A stretch of DNA of 64,000 nucleotides, taken from contig OY540810.1 of NCBI GenBank assembly GCA_961205875.1, positions 5,146,001 through 5,210,000 on the forward strand, written 5' to 3'. The notes beneath the pieces were generated by a model. That model did not search any database and had not been told where the DNA came from. It saw only the letters and a program-made list of their open reading frames with translations. The DNA comes from Sialis fuliginosa (lineage: Eukaryota; Arthropoda; Insecta; Megaloptera; Sialidae). The translations under genes were made by a program, and so were the position numbers. Positions 13,201-24,804 of the stretch are shown piece by piece; the stretch's first letter is position 1, and each line of letters opens with the position of its first letter.

Positions 13201-14107
13201 CTGACGTAACAGAAACAATGGCGTTTCTACCCTTTAGAAATAACACATACATAGTTACGAACACTAACACATATATACCCATACCCATGCATAATTGCAT
13301 GAAACAATATAGGGTAAATGCTGCAAATACTTTATTAAAAAAATATTATATTTTCTTTTGTAATTATTCTAATTATGTAAAAGATTTTATTTCTATGATG
13401 ATTTCGAAATTCTGAATAAAGATGGTTAGACTTGTCTCAACAAATGTTTTTTTTTAAATACAATACCTTCTACGATTAATTTTTACGATGCAGCATAGTA
13501 AAATTTCACCAGATCCTTTACAATCTATATTATCATTAATATGGAAGAATTACACAATTGTCTCTCGTTTTAAAAATATTGAGTCAAATAGTAACATTTC
13601 TTTTAAAAATTGAGTGTTTGTTATAATATGAAATATTTTTTCCGTGTAGTTGTTTTGGCATCAAAAATGAAGTTTTATTTATAAACCAATGTCAACAAAA
13701 TGAATATACTGCTTCAATAACTTTATAATCAACATTACCTTTAAACTATTGATGTAACTAATTGTATGTCAACATTACAGACATTCCTTCTACTCAGACA
13801 CACACAAGTATTCCTACCGTTTAGTTTTTGGTGTCTAGGAGATTGTCAGGTGTTATAGCTTCAGAGGCGCACTATCTTAATTAACCTGAGAACAGACAAT
13901 TTGTGGGTCGCAGATAACTGACGTGTATTCGACCACAAAGACACGACAAGTGCTACCGGGTTTCACGCCTCTTACCTATTCCAACATACATACATAGATA
14001 TAATGTTTATAGTATGATTTGAATGTTTATTCTGGTAGCAATTATATAATCATTTTATTGATATAATAATAATAATAATTTATTACTCCTTCAACTATTA
14101 TATTATG
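10230..14107. other. AT-rich intergenic DNA
   Basis: No gene. It contains the MITE at 11590-11703 and GC-richer unique patches at 12000-12075 and 13795-13980 with no coding frame. The frame from 13218 is short and of biased, random-looking composition. Confidence 0.5.
11590..11703. mobile_element. Copy of a small dispersed MITE (AACAGCAACA...TGTTGCTGTT)
   Basis: Short inverted ends around CAGCAACA/TGTTGCTG enclose GTGTCTTTTTGACAAAAGTG and a TATACATTTTTAAATACGA core. Related copies are at 34611-34745 (fuller) and 3748-3880 (partial). Confidence 0.55.
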
Positions 14108-14115
14108 CTTCTATA

Positions 14116-14708
14116 CAGTGGCGCCGAAACCAATGTTTTTCTGGGGGGCAGTGGGCAGTATGAACCTCAAAAATTAACTTACTTAATATCGTATTTATTA
14201 CAAAAAAAAAACCAGAGACTAACTTTTCATATTTTTTTTGTCTCTGACAATATTCGTGGTTACAGTTTTTTTACAATTTTCTTTAGCTTGATTAAAATCA
14301 CATTATTTCTTAAAAAATAAACAATGGTGGTTAGTACGTTTTTAAAGGGACTAGGGGAAAACATGTACTAACGAAATATTTCAACATGGGGTCTTATGGA
14401 AAAATGCCAGGACCTAAAAAAAGAAAAAAACGAAGTTTCACTGTACTCACTTTTTTTCTTGTCCTTACTAGACTCATGGTTACATTTTATAATTTGTTTG
14501 TGAGCTTTAACGTCAGTTTACAAAAATTAAAGAATTTGTATGAATAAAAAAATCACAGAAAACAGATTTTTATAATTGCACGTCGCTTCAAATCCGCCCT
14601 AAAACAGGATCTAAATTTTGGGGGGGCAAAAAGTAGACACTGCCCCCTCACTGAAAATGTTGGGAAGGAAACTGCCCCCTGCCCCCTCCCCCGGTTCCAG
14701 CGCCGTTG
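14116..14708. mobile_element. hAT-type MITE, 593 bp
   Basis: Perfect 8-bp duplication CTTCTATA at 14108-14115 and 14709-14716. Ends CAGTGGCGCCGAAACC and, reverse-complemented, CAACGGCGCTGGAACC. Short G and C runs lie near both ends. It has no transposase; the frames crossing it are chance. Confidence 0.85.
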
Positions 14709-14716
14709 CTTCTATA

Positions 14717-17700
14717 TTAATGTTTACTAAAAGTTATTTGGTAATTCATAATCATCTTATTTATTTATTTAATATTAAAAAAAATATTTATTTATTACTT
14801 GAAAAATTTACTGTATTGCTGAAAAGGAATTTTTATTTTATTGGAACACATTTTATATATCAGTGGTTTGCTATATTATTAAACAATTTTCTATGGCCTC
14901 AATTGTCGATCATGGTACAATGCATTTGCATACTTATTACTATTAAATCATCTATGAAAACTTCAAAACATACGAGTAACATATATACGTAATACTAACA
15001 ATCCGTTTTCATAAAATATACATGCAATATAGATATTAGACTGTTTTATCGTTCCGATAACTGTTGTAGTTGCACGGAACTATTCCGCTTGAATATAAAT
15101 TTTTTTTCTAAAAAAAAACTACATGCAACGAAATATTAAGTATACATATGTAATTTAAATTAATTTCAATAGTCATGTTAATTTAACTTAGTATTAACGA
15201 TCAAATAATTTTAGCATGAGTTAATATTATTTCTTAACAAGCACTTAACAAGTTTGAAAAATCTATCATACTTTGTTTCATATATTAAAATAATAGTAAT
15301 CAATTATAATAGGTAAAACTATCTATATAAATATTTTTTATATAGATATGTTTGTTTTTGTTAATTAATAAAATAGTTTATAACTGATAATTTTCAAGAA
15401 CTTTATAAATTAACTTATTAAGTTTTTAACATCCTAAGCCAAAAATAAAGATAAGTAATAATTGGTTAGTGTAAGAGTCATCAACCTTTTTGAGCAACGT
15501 TTTACAACGTTTCAACGTTCCGAGAAGCATTATCAATATGAAATATTAAATAAAAATATAATAATTTAATATTAAATATTGATACTTTTAATAAGAATTC
15601 AAAATATACTTTAAAAATAAAAAAAATAGATATTTTTTACTTTTAGTTGCTTTTAAAACCAATAAATTCCAACAATAATTCAATATTTTGAAGTCTTCAA
15701 TAGAAAAATAATTTTCGACAAATTATCACACCATGGAAAATGTACGACAGCTATTACCAACAAATTGATTTTTAAATAATTCCATAATTTTAATGATAGT
15801 ACAAAAATAAAGACATAAATCGCTTTCTAACAGAGCATCAGCCAAGTTGGTATAAAATCTGTACGCATATTAAGAAGAGATCAAAAACAATCCAAAACCA
15901 GCGATATAAACCTTCCGCGAACCATAGTTTGATGACTGCTGGTAATACACGCATATGGAGCTGTATGAGTGCGTATCAAAATCTTTAAAAGGTCGATGCA
16001 GGCAGGAACAACTTTATATGAGTGTATAGGATAAGGTGTGTGTAATCCTAGGAGTGGCTCCTAGGATTACACACACCTAGGAAACTCATGTTTTGTGAGC
16101 CTCGTGAGTATCTCCTGCCTGAATCACACCAGGGCAACATCCCATACCACCGGTAGTCCTAGTCTGATAAAGGCATAAAATTGTAATATTTTGTATATAC
16201 ATACATATATAACTATAAGAAATTGAGGACTGCTGGTTGCGTGTGCAAAAGAAAAAATATATTTTATTCAATCATTATAAAAAGGAGCTCAGTTGTTGAA
16301 ACAATTAAGGCTAATTACATATTTCAACTGGGTAATTTTGATACCGTTTAATTTAAGTATGAACATTATTTTTTCAGAAGAGAAACACATTATTTTATAA
16401 GGCCGGATAAGTTTTTTATAAACCATCCATTTTTTCTTGACTGATCATTGTAAATAACACAGTTATATTATTAGCGTATCTTTCGATATTATATTAATAA
16501 GTACGCCACTGGACAACAGCATCAAAAATAACTAACCTGAAATGTAAGTCTATACCCACCAAGGCCAAAGTACAATTCTCAGATGCATCTCTAGACATAC
16601 ACTTCAGACGGGAGCTGCTCCAGGCTGACAGATTTCAACGGAATCACATACAGGAGTCGTGCAAAAAACGTGCACTAAACACTTACAAAATGACTAACAT
16701 TTCATTCGAAAATTAGAGAATTAAAATTGTTGAGATTCTACGGAAAGTTGGTGATGATAGAAGATTGCCATAGTGAAATGTTAATTACAGTTAAACTATT
16801 CTAAAGTATACTGAAGAAAATGAATATATGTAAAAAGCTCACGACTATTTTTTTTTATGATAAGTATAAAAGGATATTTTTATTCAACCAGTGATTCTTA
16901 ATAAATAATATTTTACGTGTTATAAAACGAAGGCGTGAACTTATAAATAATTTTAAAACGATAAATATTGTTTAAATAAACAATATATTTTAAATGCTAT
17001 ATGCATATATAAGTTCTTTTTTATACAAATAGCAAATTTATAAAAACAAGTCGCTTGTCTATCCTAACGTTATAAAATGTTCTTATGTAAATAAATGTAT
17101 AAAATTTGCATTTAAAATTTACAATGTCTTTTTCATTTTCGTTATAAATACATAATTAATGTCATGACTCAATATCTTACATTTTTATTTGAATATGTTA
17201 AGCAAAATTTATAACTAACAATTAGAATTTACAGTTTTAAATAAATAATATATCAATTCATTATGTTCCATGTTTTATTCAACTGGATTGCTATAAGATT
17301 TATTCAGTTACTCATAATAAAGTAGATGAATTATAAACGTATCAATACAAATATATCTGTATGTACTGTTGAAATATTTGAATTTTTTAATTTCCTTTAA
17401 GGTTTAATATACAAACAGCTCGCTTATTAGATCAAGAATAACAAGGTAAAATGTTTTTTAAATGTTAGTACCCATAGCGACCATGAGAAAAATCATTTTA
17501 TGCCTGGGTGGAACTTGAAAATTTTCAAGGGGGGCACTTTGAGTATAAATTAAGGACACCTATTTTTTATACGTGCCCATTTTTATGTTTAGTCGACCCT
17601 TGAAAAGGAGGGTAAAATTTTAAATTTGTAAATAGCTCGTAAACCGCAACAAAATTTGTTTGGTATTACAAGAGCTATAAAATAGCATAAATGAAATACC

Positions 17701-19077
17701 CCCTATAATTTTTATTATTTATTTATTTATTAGCCTAGAGAAAATTGATCCTAATCGAACTCACTTTTCGAACGCCACTGGAAAGTTTTTCTAAATAAAA
17801 TCACAAGCATAGCACATATTGGGATCATAAAATAAATGTAGTTTTTTCAAAACCAGAAATTTTGCTCATTAAATATTTAACATTTGATTTGTTATTTAAA
17901 CAGGCCTGCGGAAAATTTGTGATTAACGTATTTTTATTTTTTAACGTATAATTAATTGTGACGTACATTCCATGAAACAAACCATTGTTTGTTCATATCG
18001 CATACAGTTTTTTATTTGTAAACCAATATTGTCATATTTTTTGCTTTTTTATTTAAATACCTAAATAAATTGTTTCAAGTCCGAAATTTTGATAACCCCC
18101 ATAAAATGTGCGTTAAACAATGTATACAATTTATACACGAAAAGAAACTTTTCTATAGTAAAACGAGAGGTGTTCCAAGACGAAAAAAATAAATATGTAC
18201 ATACCTACCTAATATGTTACACATTTTTTTATTACTATTTTGTTCAAAAACCTTACGTGATAAAAAAAGATATAACAGATCTAAAATCCGCGCTACTCAA
18301 TTATATACTTAAGTCCAGTAACAGCATTAGATTTACATTTCATGAGATACTAAAACGCAGGCCTGTGTTATTAATTACAAGAGAAGCAGTTGTCTACATA
18401 CATTCTAAACAAAGTCAAACCAACAACTAATCATTAATTAAATTTTATAAGATACAGTTATCTATGATTAAGATAATCGAAGAAAACGCTATCGGTATCA
18501 ATAACAATAATAATAATAATTCAATAACCAAACTGATTTGTGATCCAGTTCCAGAAATAGCCGTTATATCATCCACACGGTGTTGACCCATTCAAGGCTG
18601 TCTGCATATTTTATTTTGGAGAGTTTGTTTTGTTTGCAAGGTTGAATAAATCAACACCTCTATGAATTTCTATTTCTATATCCTTTATGTTTATTAATTA
18701 ATTTCTTTTGCGGTCCGTATGAAACATATACTTATTCATCACAACGCGATGATGATGGCTTTTTAACAGATTGATAAAGTGAGGCATATTCGAATTGAAT
18801 AAAAAAATGATGAAGCAAACATGCTCTATCAAAGACAGATGGTTTTGGTGGCAATTTTTTTACACTAACGAGTTATTGATTTTCTTCATATGGATCTTCA
18901 CAGTAATACAAAGAATAATTTATAATGTGCATAACTAATTTAACATTTATATTTTTAAGTAGGTAGTGCATGTTAGTCATTATACTATTAATAAAACACT
19001 TTTACTTATAAAAATATTGTTCATATATGTAAAAAAAAATTACATATAAGCAGCATTTTGTATACATATTGTATATA
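14717..19077. other. AT-rich intergenic DNA
   Basis: No gene that I can support. It includes the perfect hairpin at 16034-16078 and hAT-like solo ends (GCCACTGG) near 16503 and 17773. A 113-codon plus-strand frame at 18089 has no recognisable domain and low-complexity, AT-driven composition. Confidence 0.5.
16034..16078. repeat. Perfect 21-bp-arm hairpin
   Basis: Arms 16034-16054 and 16058-16078 (starting AGGTGTGTGTAATCC) are exact reverse complements with a 3-nt loop (TGG). No T-run follows, so it is not a typical terminator; it may be the remnant of a tiny foldback. Confidence 0.8.
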
Positions 19078-19370
19078 CAGTGTACTCTCGATTATTCGGG
19101 AACATACTTAAAATAATTTTTTTTAATTCATTATTTTTTAATGAGAATAGGCGTCTGTTTTGACATATGAAACAAATGATGCGATGGTGCGTTCGAATTT
19201 TCCAAATAAGAATCACAGATTTTTTTAATAAATAAAAAAATGAAAATCTGCATGTAAATATATTATACATACATATGTAATTTTTATTAAAATTAAAATT
19301 AAAAGTTCGGATTATCCGTGTTTTTCAACAATTGTACCCATCTTTAGCCGAGATAATCGAGAGTATACTG
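19078..19370. mobile_element. Pogo/Tigger-like MITE, 293 bp
   Basis: Ends CAGTGTACTCTCGATTATTC and, reverse-complemented, CAGTATACTCTCGATTATCT, with TA at 19076-19077 and 19371-19372. A/T-rich interior without a coding frame beyond a 76-codon shadow. Confidence 0.75.
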
Positions 19371-19372
19371 TA

Positions 19373-22300
19373 TATATACAATATACGTTAACAATATAAA
19401 ATAATATAATATTAAATTTTATTTAATTATAATCAACTTTTATCTTTGCTGTGTGTAATTTTTTCACATTCATCAATGGCGTGTAATGTCAAACTTGAGG
19501 CCTCAGGACAATTTAATTTCGATTATTTTTGTTTATTAATTTGTTTAATGAACCTATTTATTACTCAGGATTAATGTATTGACCATTATTAATTTACTTT
19601 AGTGGCATACTGGATTACGGAAGGGGCTGCTGGGACCCAATCCAATTAGAGTTTTTCAATATAAAACGTAACATTAGGGTCCTCAGACAATAAATTTGCT
19701 TATCTTACCCAATAATTAAATTTTCACAATATAACTTTTTTTTATTGAACACTATTTTCTAAAATGCACTATCCTCTTGAGTTATTCAACAGTTTCTTAA
19801 CTTTTGCGACATACTCTTACTATAATATAAACCTTCCATATCAACATAATCTACATTAGACTACAAATGAACTTAAATCAAAAAACCACATATAAATCCA
19901 CTCGCTACAGACATTATATTACTGTTAATTGCCTCTTAAGTTAACTACACTTCGATAAATTCCTTTACAATTTTGTCGCACATTTTTTCCAGTGCTCTAT
20001 TTGCATTTACTAACGACTTTAATCTAGTTAGGTAACGTTACATTTAGACGCAGTTATTGCTGACTATAATATAAATTCAGTTCAATTATAAGTGTTTAAA
20101 TCATTAACCTGCTTGCTGACAACGTATTATACAATTACTGTCAAGTTGTATTACCGTTAGTAGACGCAAAGTCTATTAGTTATTGTATTAATCAAGCTTT
20201 TAAATAAACATTTTTACTGCAAAAATACTAGAAAGAAAATAATAAATCTATAGCCCCAACATATTATTATTTTTTTTAAGTGTGTGTGTACTAATGTACA
20301 AATGTACACACGTTAGAATGTATATTTCTAGTTTCACCTGTCCTTAAAAATCACTAATAAGGCAACAAATCACTTTACGTGATATTGAAGATACCTTTAT
20401 TAAATAATATTATAAAATATAGTCTTTTAACATATAAATAAGGAAACAAATCGATGTTAGTCAGTTGGACATGTTAGGCCCACATATGAATTAATGGGCC
20501 ATATCTGTGACATCACTTTTGAATTTTAAATGTTAATGTCTTATCTTCTCAAATAATAATATACTTAATACATATGTAAATATGTTACCATAGTTCGATA
20601 ATTCTTAATTTGGTATCCAAATGACGTATATATGTATACCTAATTTTATTATGAAAGCTATATATTTTATTAAATTACTATCAAAAATGCAGTAGCAATC
20701 TGTCGTACATTTTTAAGCATGTTTGTTTACTTAAGAATCATGTCCCAATAGCTAATTTATTCAGACTAACGTAAAACGATTACAAATATTATCAGAAAAT
20801 CTAGTGAAAACTATAACTATTATAATTAGTGTCAAATATTATAGACTTCACGATCGAGATGCAAGTTAAATTATAATATTTTAGAAGAAATCTATTATAA
20901 ATGCAAACGATGCGGCATGGACGAGAAATTTCCATTAAATTTTCACATAAAAATTCAAATCATGCGTACATTTTTACGAGTCTCTGATATTAAAAAGTGA
21001 AAACTATTAAAGTTCTTATGCTTTTGGGTCAAATCAGTGAATTTTAAAAGCATACCAACGTGTTAAAATTTTTAGTTATTTATTATTATTTGTGTTTTAG
21101 AAATGTTGAGAGAATTGATAAAAATGAAAAACGAATTTAAAAAGATTATTTATGTAATTAGAAAAACCAAATTTACTATAAAAAACCGCCATTATCATTA
21201 TCATAATTTATCAACGTCTTTTATACCCAATATTATAAAAAATTTACTCGAGAACAAAGTTAATTTCCTTGGGAATCTAGAGCAGTGGTACCTTATAAAA
21301 TAGTAAAGTAAAAGCTATGCATTTTATGAGGTACAATTGGTAGCAGTTATTTTAAGTCGCTGATTTCTATTTAACGCGCAAGTGTCAAGGTCTTCATACA
21401 TAATATATACATTTTATTCAATACATCTGTGAGTGTGTTGTCATTTATATTCAATACCTAGCAGATAGCGTTATCTACAAGTTAATTAGGTTTTGCACTC
21501 GAGCAAATTCTTTATAATACCGGGAATTACAGTTTTAAAAATAATTTTTGAATATCTACCTTTTTTTTTCTTCACAGAGTTTTTCAGTATTCTGTCTCGT
21601 AAAAATCCCAGTTTGAAAAAGAAAAAGGATTAAGAAAAAAAAAACTAAAAAATAGCATCTATTTTTATTTTTAAACCTCATATTAGTAGTAAATATTACA
21701 CATAAGAAGCTTTCGTTACATACCAATAGCAATATACATATCTATCGTCCAGTAGAAATTACCTGTACTTACATGGATCTCAATTTAAATAAAATATATT
21801 TTACGAAAAAAAAGCAAATTTAAAGAAATTTATGTCGCACTTGAAGAGAAATTAATTTTCCTATTTCAATTTCAATATAATAGATTTTCTCTTTAAAAAT
21901 ATTATTAGATGTATTTTCAGAATCCTGAGCTTTTTTTACATAAGAATAATTTTTTTTAAATATCCGAAAACGCCCCTAAAAAATGATGATAATAAAAAGT
22001 ATTTTTACCTAGTACCAAAAACTTTACGATATTATAATGGATAATCCTGTTTATGTATATATTTATATTAGATCTCTTCCTTTGCATTATAAATCGACCA
22101 AGTAAGAACAAAAACCGTAAGATGAGGTTCAAACCTATCTCAATATCACTCATACATCTATCCTACTAACGAACAAACAAACAAACGTACACACCACGTA
22201 ACCCAACAAACAATACAAACCTAAAGAATTTAATGTAAGAACCACTATCACCACTAAAAACGGCTATTTTGTTTAACTTTGCAGAAATTTAATTAAAAAA

Positions 22301-22557
22301 GATATGAAATTATTATTATACCTACGTAGAACATGAACCACAGATTAAAATCTCTGTTACAGAAAATTATAATTGTATTTTATCTATAGTTTTTATTATT
22401 CATCCGTCTATCCTTTTCTTTCTTCTACCAAATAATAGTCTTAACAGCAAAGTGTTTCATAAAAGTTTTCATTAAGGGAAATTTGCAATATCATTTTTTC
22501 TTTTAAAGATTTTTAATTCAAAATTAACTATACTGAACAATTGAAAATATAGACATG
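19373..22557. other. AT-rich intergenic DNA
   Basis: No gene. A small palindromic patch at 20282-20311 pairs GTGTGTGTAC with GTACACAC. The open frame at 21103 is Lys/Asn/Ile-rich and looks like chance. Confidence 0.5.
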
Positions 22558-22565
22558 ACACCTAT

Positions 22566-22959
22566 CAGTGGCGTAGTAAGAAAAATTTTCGGGGGGGGGG
22601 GGGGGGGGTTAAGCTCGGGGCTCCCAAAATATGCGAAATTATTTTACAATTTTTAATTAAATGATCTAAAATTTAATCTTATAACTAAAAAAAAAAAGGT
22701 CATACAAATAAAATTTGAAGACCTTTTTTTAGTCATATTTGCAGATAAATATATTCATTCATTTCAAAATTTATTATTATAATTGTTTCGCATACTTTAA
22801 GAACATTGAATATTTCGGGGAGGGGGGGGGGGGTATAGTCACAAAAAAAGTCATTCAATTCAAAATTGTAATAATAATTTCATATATTTTAAAAACATAA
22901 AATATTTCGGGGGAGGTTTCGACCCCAACCCCCCCCCCCCCCCCGTTCCTACGGCACTG
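22566..22959. mobile_element. hAT-type MITE with long G and C runs, 394 bp
   Basis: Perfect 8-bp duplication ACACCTAT at 22558-22565 and 22960-22967. Ends CAGTGGCGTAGTAAG and, reverse-complemented, CAGTGCCGTAGGAAC. G runs of 18 (22591-22608) and 12 (22822-22833) and a 16-C run (22929-22944) lie near the ends and middle. An internal stretch (about 22755-22820) is repeated at 22850-22911. Confidence 0.9.
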
Positions 22960-22967
22960 ACACCTAT

Positions 22968-24573
22968 ATTCATAATAATGTTCAATATTTTCCACATTTT
23001 ATGCGTTAAATAGTAATAAGTAATGATTTATCGAGTGAAAAAAATTGTCAATTGCAAGTCGAGCCTCGAGTACCTACCAATGTCATGTACCGTACTGTTT
23101 TTTTTAAATTCAATCGATTATGATAATTCAATTTAATTTTAACAAAGTTAAGAACCACTATACTCTGTTTCATTTAAGAAATTATAGAATATGTAGTAAA
23201 CACTATTTTTCCAGTACACCTATAAATTTATTTACATTATAATAATTAAATATGCATCTTTAGGTAAATGTAATAGTAATAAAATACATAGAGGATACAT
23301 TTTTGTAAAAATGATAAAAAGGAAATAAAAATACATTTTATTATATTGATCTATCTTCCTGAATACTATATAAATGAAAATAAAAAAAATGAAATTACGA
23401 TTAAACGAATAAAGATTGCACATGTGGTCTAGTCTTTATAGTTTGTGTTGTCTATTTTCTATTTACCCGTTCTCTTATTTTTATTTCTATACTGTAATAT
23501 AATAATAGTACACGTAGGTAACCATTATGTCAGTTAATACCGGGATGATATTTACTTTGGCGTATTTTTCAATCCAATTAAAACGAGTTTTAATTAATAC
23601 TTATCTCGTTTCAAATCAAATAAAAATTAGAAACACCCAAGAAGTCGAGTTCTAGTTGTTGGTATCTATAATTTTATATTTACAACCTATTAGTAATATT
23701 TTTCGCTAGCCCGTTATTAAAATAGAATAATGATAGGTAGATTATGTAATTCTATTGTATATAATAAAAGTTGAAAATAGTTTTTAATTAACTTGTAGTG
23801 TTAAAGAAATTAGATTTGATGATAAATGGTAACATTTTTTAATAATAACAACATTTTATAATTAGATTATAAAAACAATGTTGACAGGATAATGGGCGGT
23901 CATTCGTATTTTTCTAATTTTTGACAAATAAGAAAATATCCTTACACTGTTCTGAATATCCATCATTTTTAATATAAAATCCATGAAATATGTGTTATTA
24001 AAATATTTTTTAATTAACACGGCTAGAAGTTTTTATTATAACCAATGAAAATGATAATTAAATATTACAGAATAACAAGCAATAAAAACTGTTTACCTCT
24101 AAACCAATATATCCATCATAGTTTTCATTAAAAATAACAAAACTTCAGCTCAACTGAGTTCCTGATGAATAACTAATTTTTAATTATTCAATATTTAATA
24201 TAACTAGCAATGTTATCAAAAGTTTGTACACTGAATATTAATTATTCATATGACCGACTGTACGCGTTATAGTAAATTCTCCGTATTTACATATTAATAA
24301 AATTAACAACATCACAGCTATAATCCTTAACGCTTAAAACTGTTGGAATTGTTGAACGTACAACACGTAAAATAATTCCGCTATCAACGCACAATTACGG
24401 TTAAGTAATTATAATAGATTTGATAGTACGTTGTATCAGCAAATGATAGCTATAAATATTTAAGATAGGATCAGATCAGGACGTGTAAAGATAAACTCGT
24501 GTTCATCGAACGTTGATTTATTTTACTTTGAAAACGTATGTACAATATTTGCACAAAGATGTAATCTGAGGTA
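22968..24573. other. AT-rich intergenic DNA
   Basis: No gene, repeat boundary or RNA feature that I can support. Confidence 0.5.
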
Positions 24574-24804
24574 ATAGTCGGGGAGGTGAGCGACAAAAAT
24601 TGCAACTATTTTATAAAGGCTGATTTTTGATATTACGTCACATTTGTGGTGTAGAGATACAGCCTGCGGCTTTATTTTTGTAAAAATGTTGCAATTTTTA
24701 CAAAAATAAAGCCACTGTATCTCTACACCACAAATATGACGTAATATCAAAAAATCAGCCTTTATAAAGTACTTGCAATTTTTGTCGCTCACCTCTTGGA
24801 CTAT
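24574..24804. repeat. 231-bp foldback element
   Basis: Inverted arms meet almost without a spacer. The outer sequence ATAGTC..GAGGTGAGCGAC is mirrored by GTCGCTCACCTC..GACTAT, and arms of roughly 105 bp remain highly similar through GACGTAATATC / GATATTACGTC and TAAAGCC / GGCTTTA. The right arm is a little shorter because of small indels. Confidence 0.85.

Noticed and set aside
14618-14992. 124-codon plus-strand open frame
   Set aside because: It starts inside the right end of the hAT-type MITE and runs into AT-rich DNA across the target duplication, so it is not a conserved unit.
18089-18430. 113-codon plus-strand open frame
   Set aside because: Long for this DNA, but rich in Tyr, Asn, Ile and Lys as AT-rich chance frames are. 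No domain, no clear splice sites or composition step, and not GC-richer than its flanks.
22591-22944. G and C runs as pure assembly error
   Set aside because: The runs lie at structured positions in an element with perfect 8-bp duplications, and G runs recur in sister elements; exact lengths may still be inaccurate.
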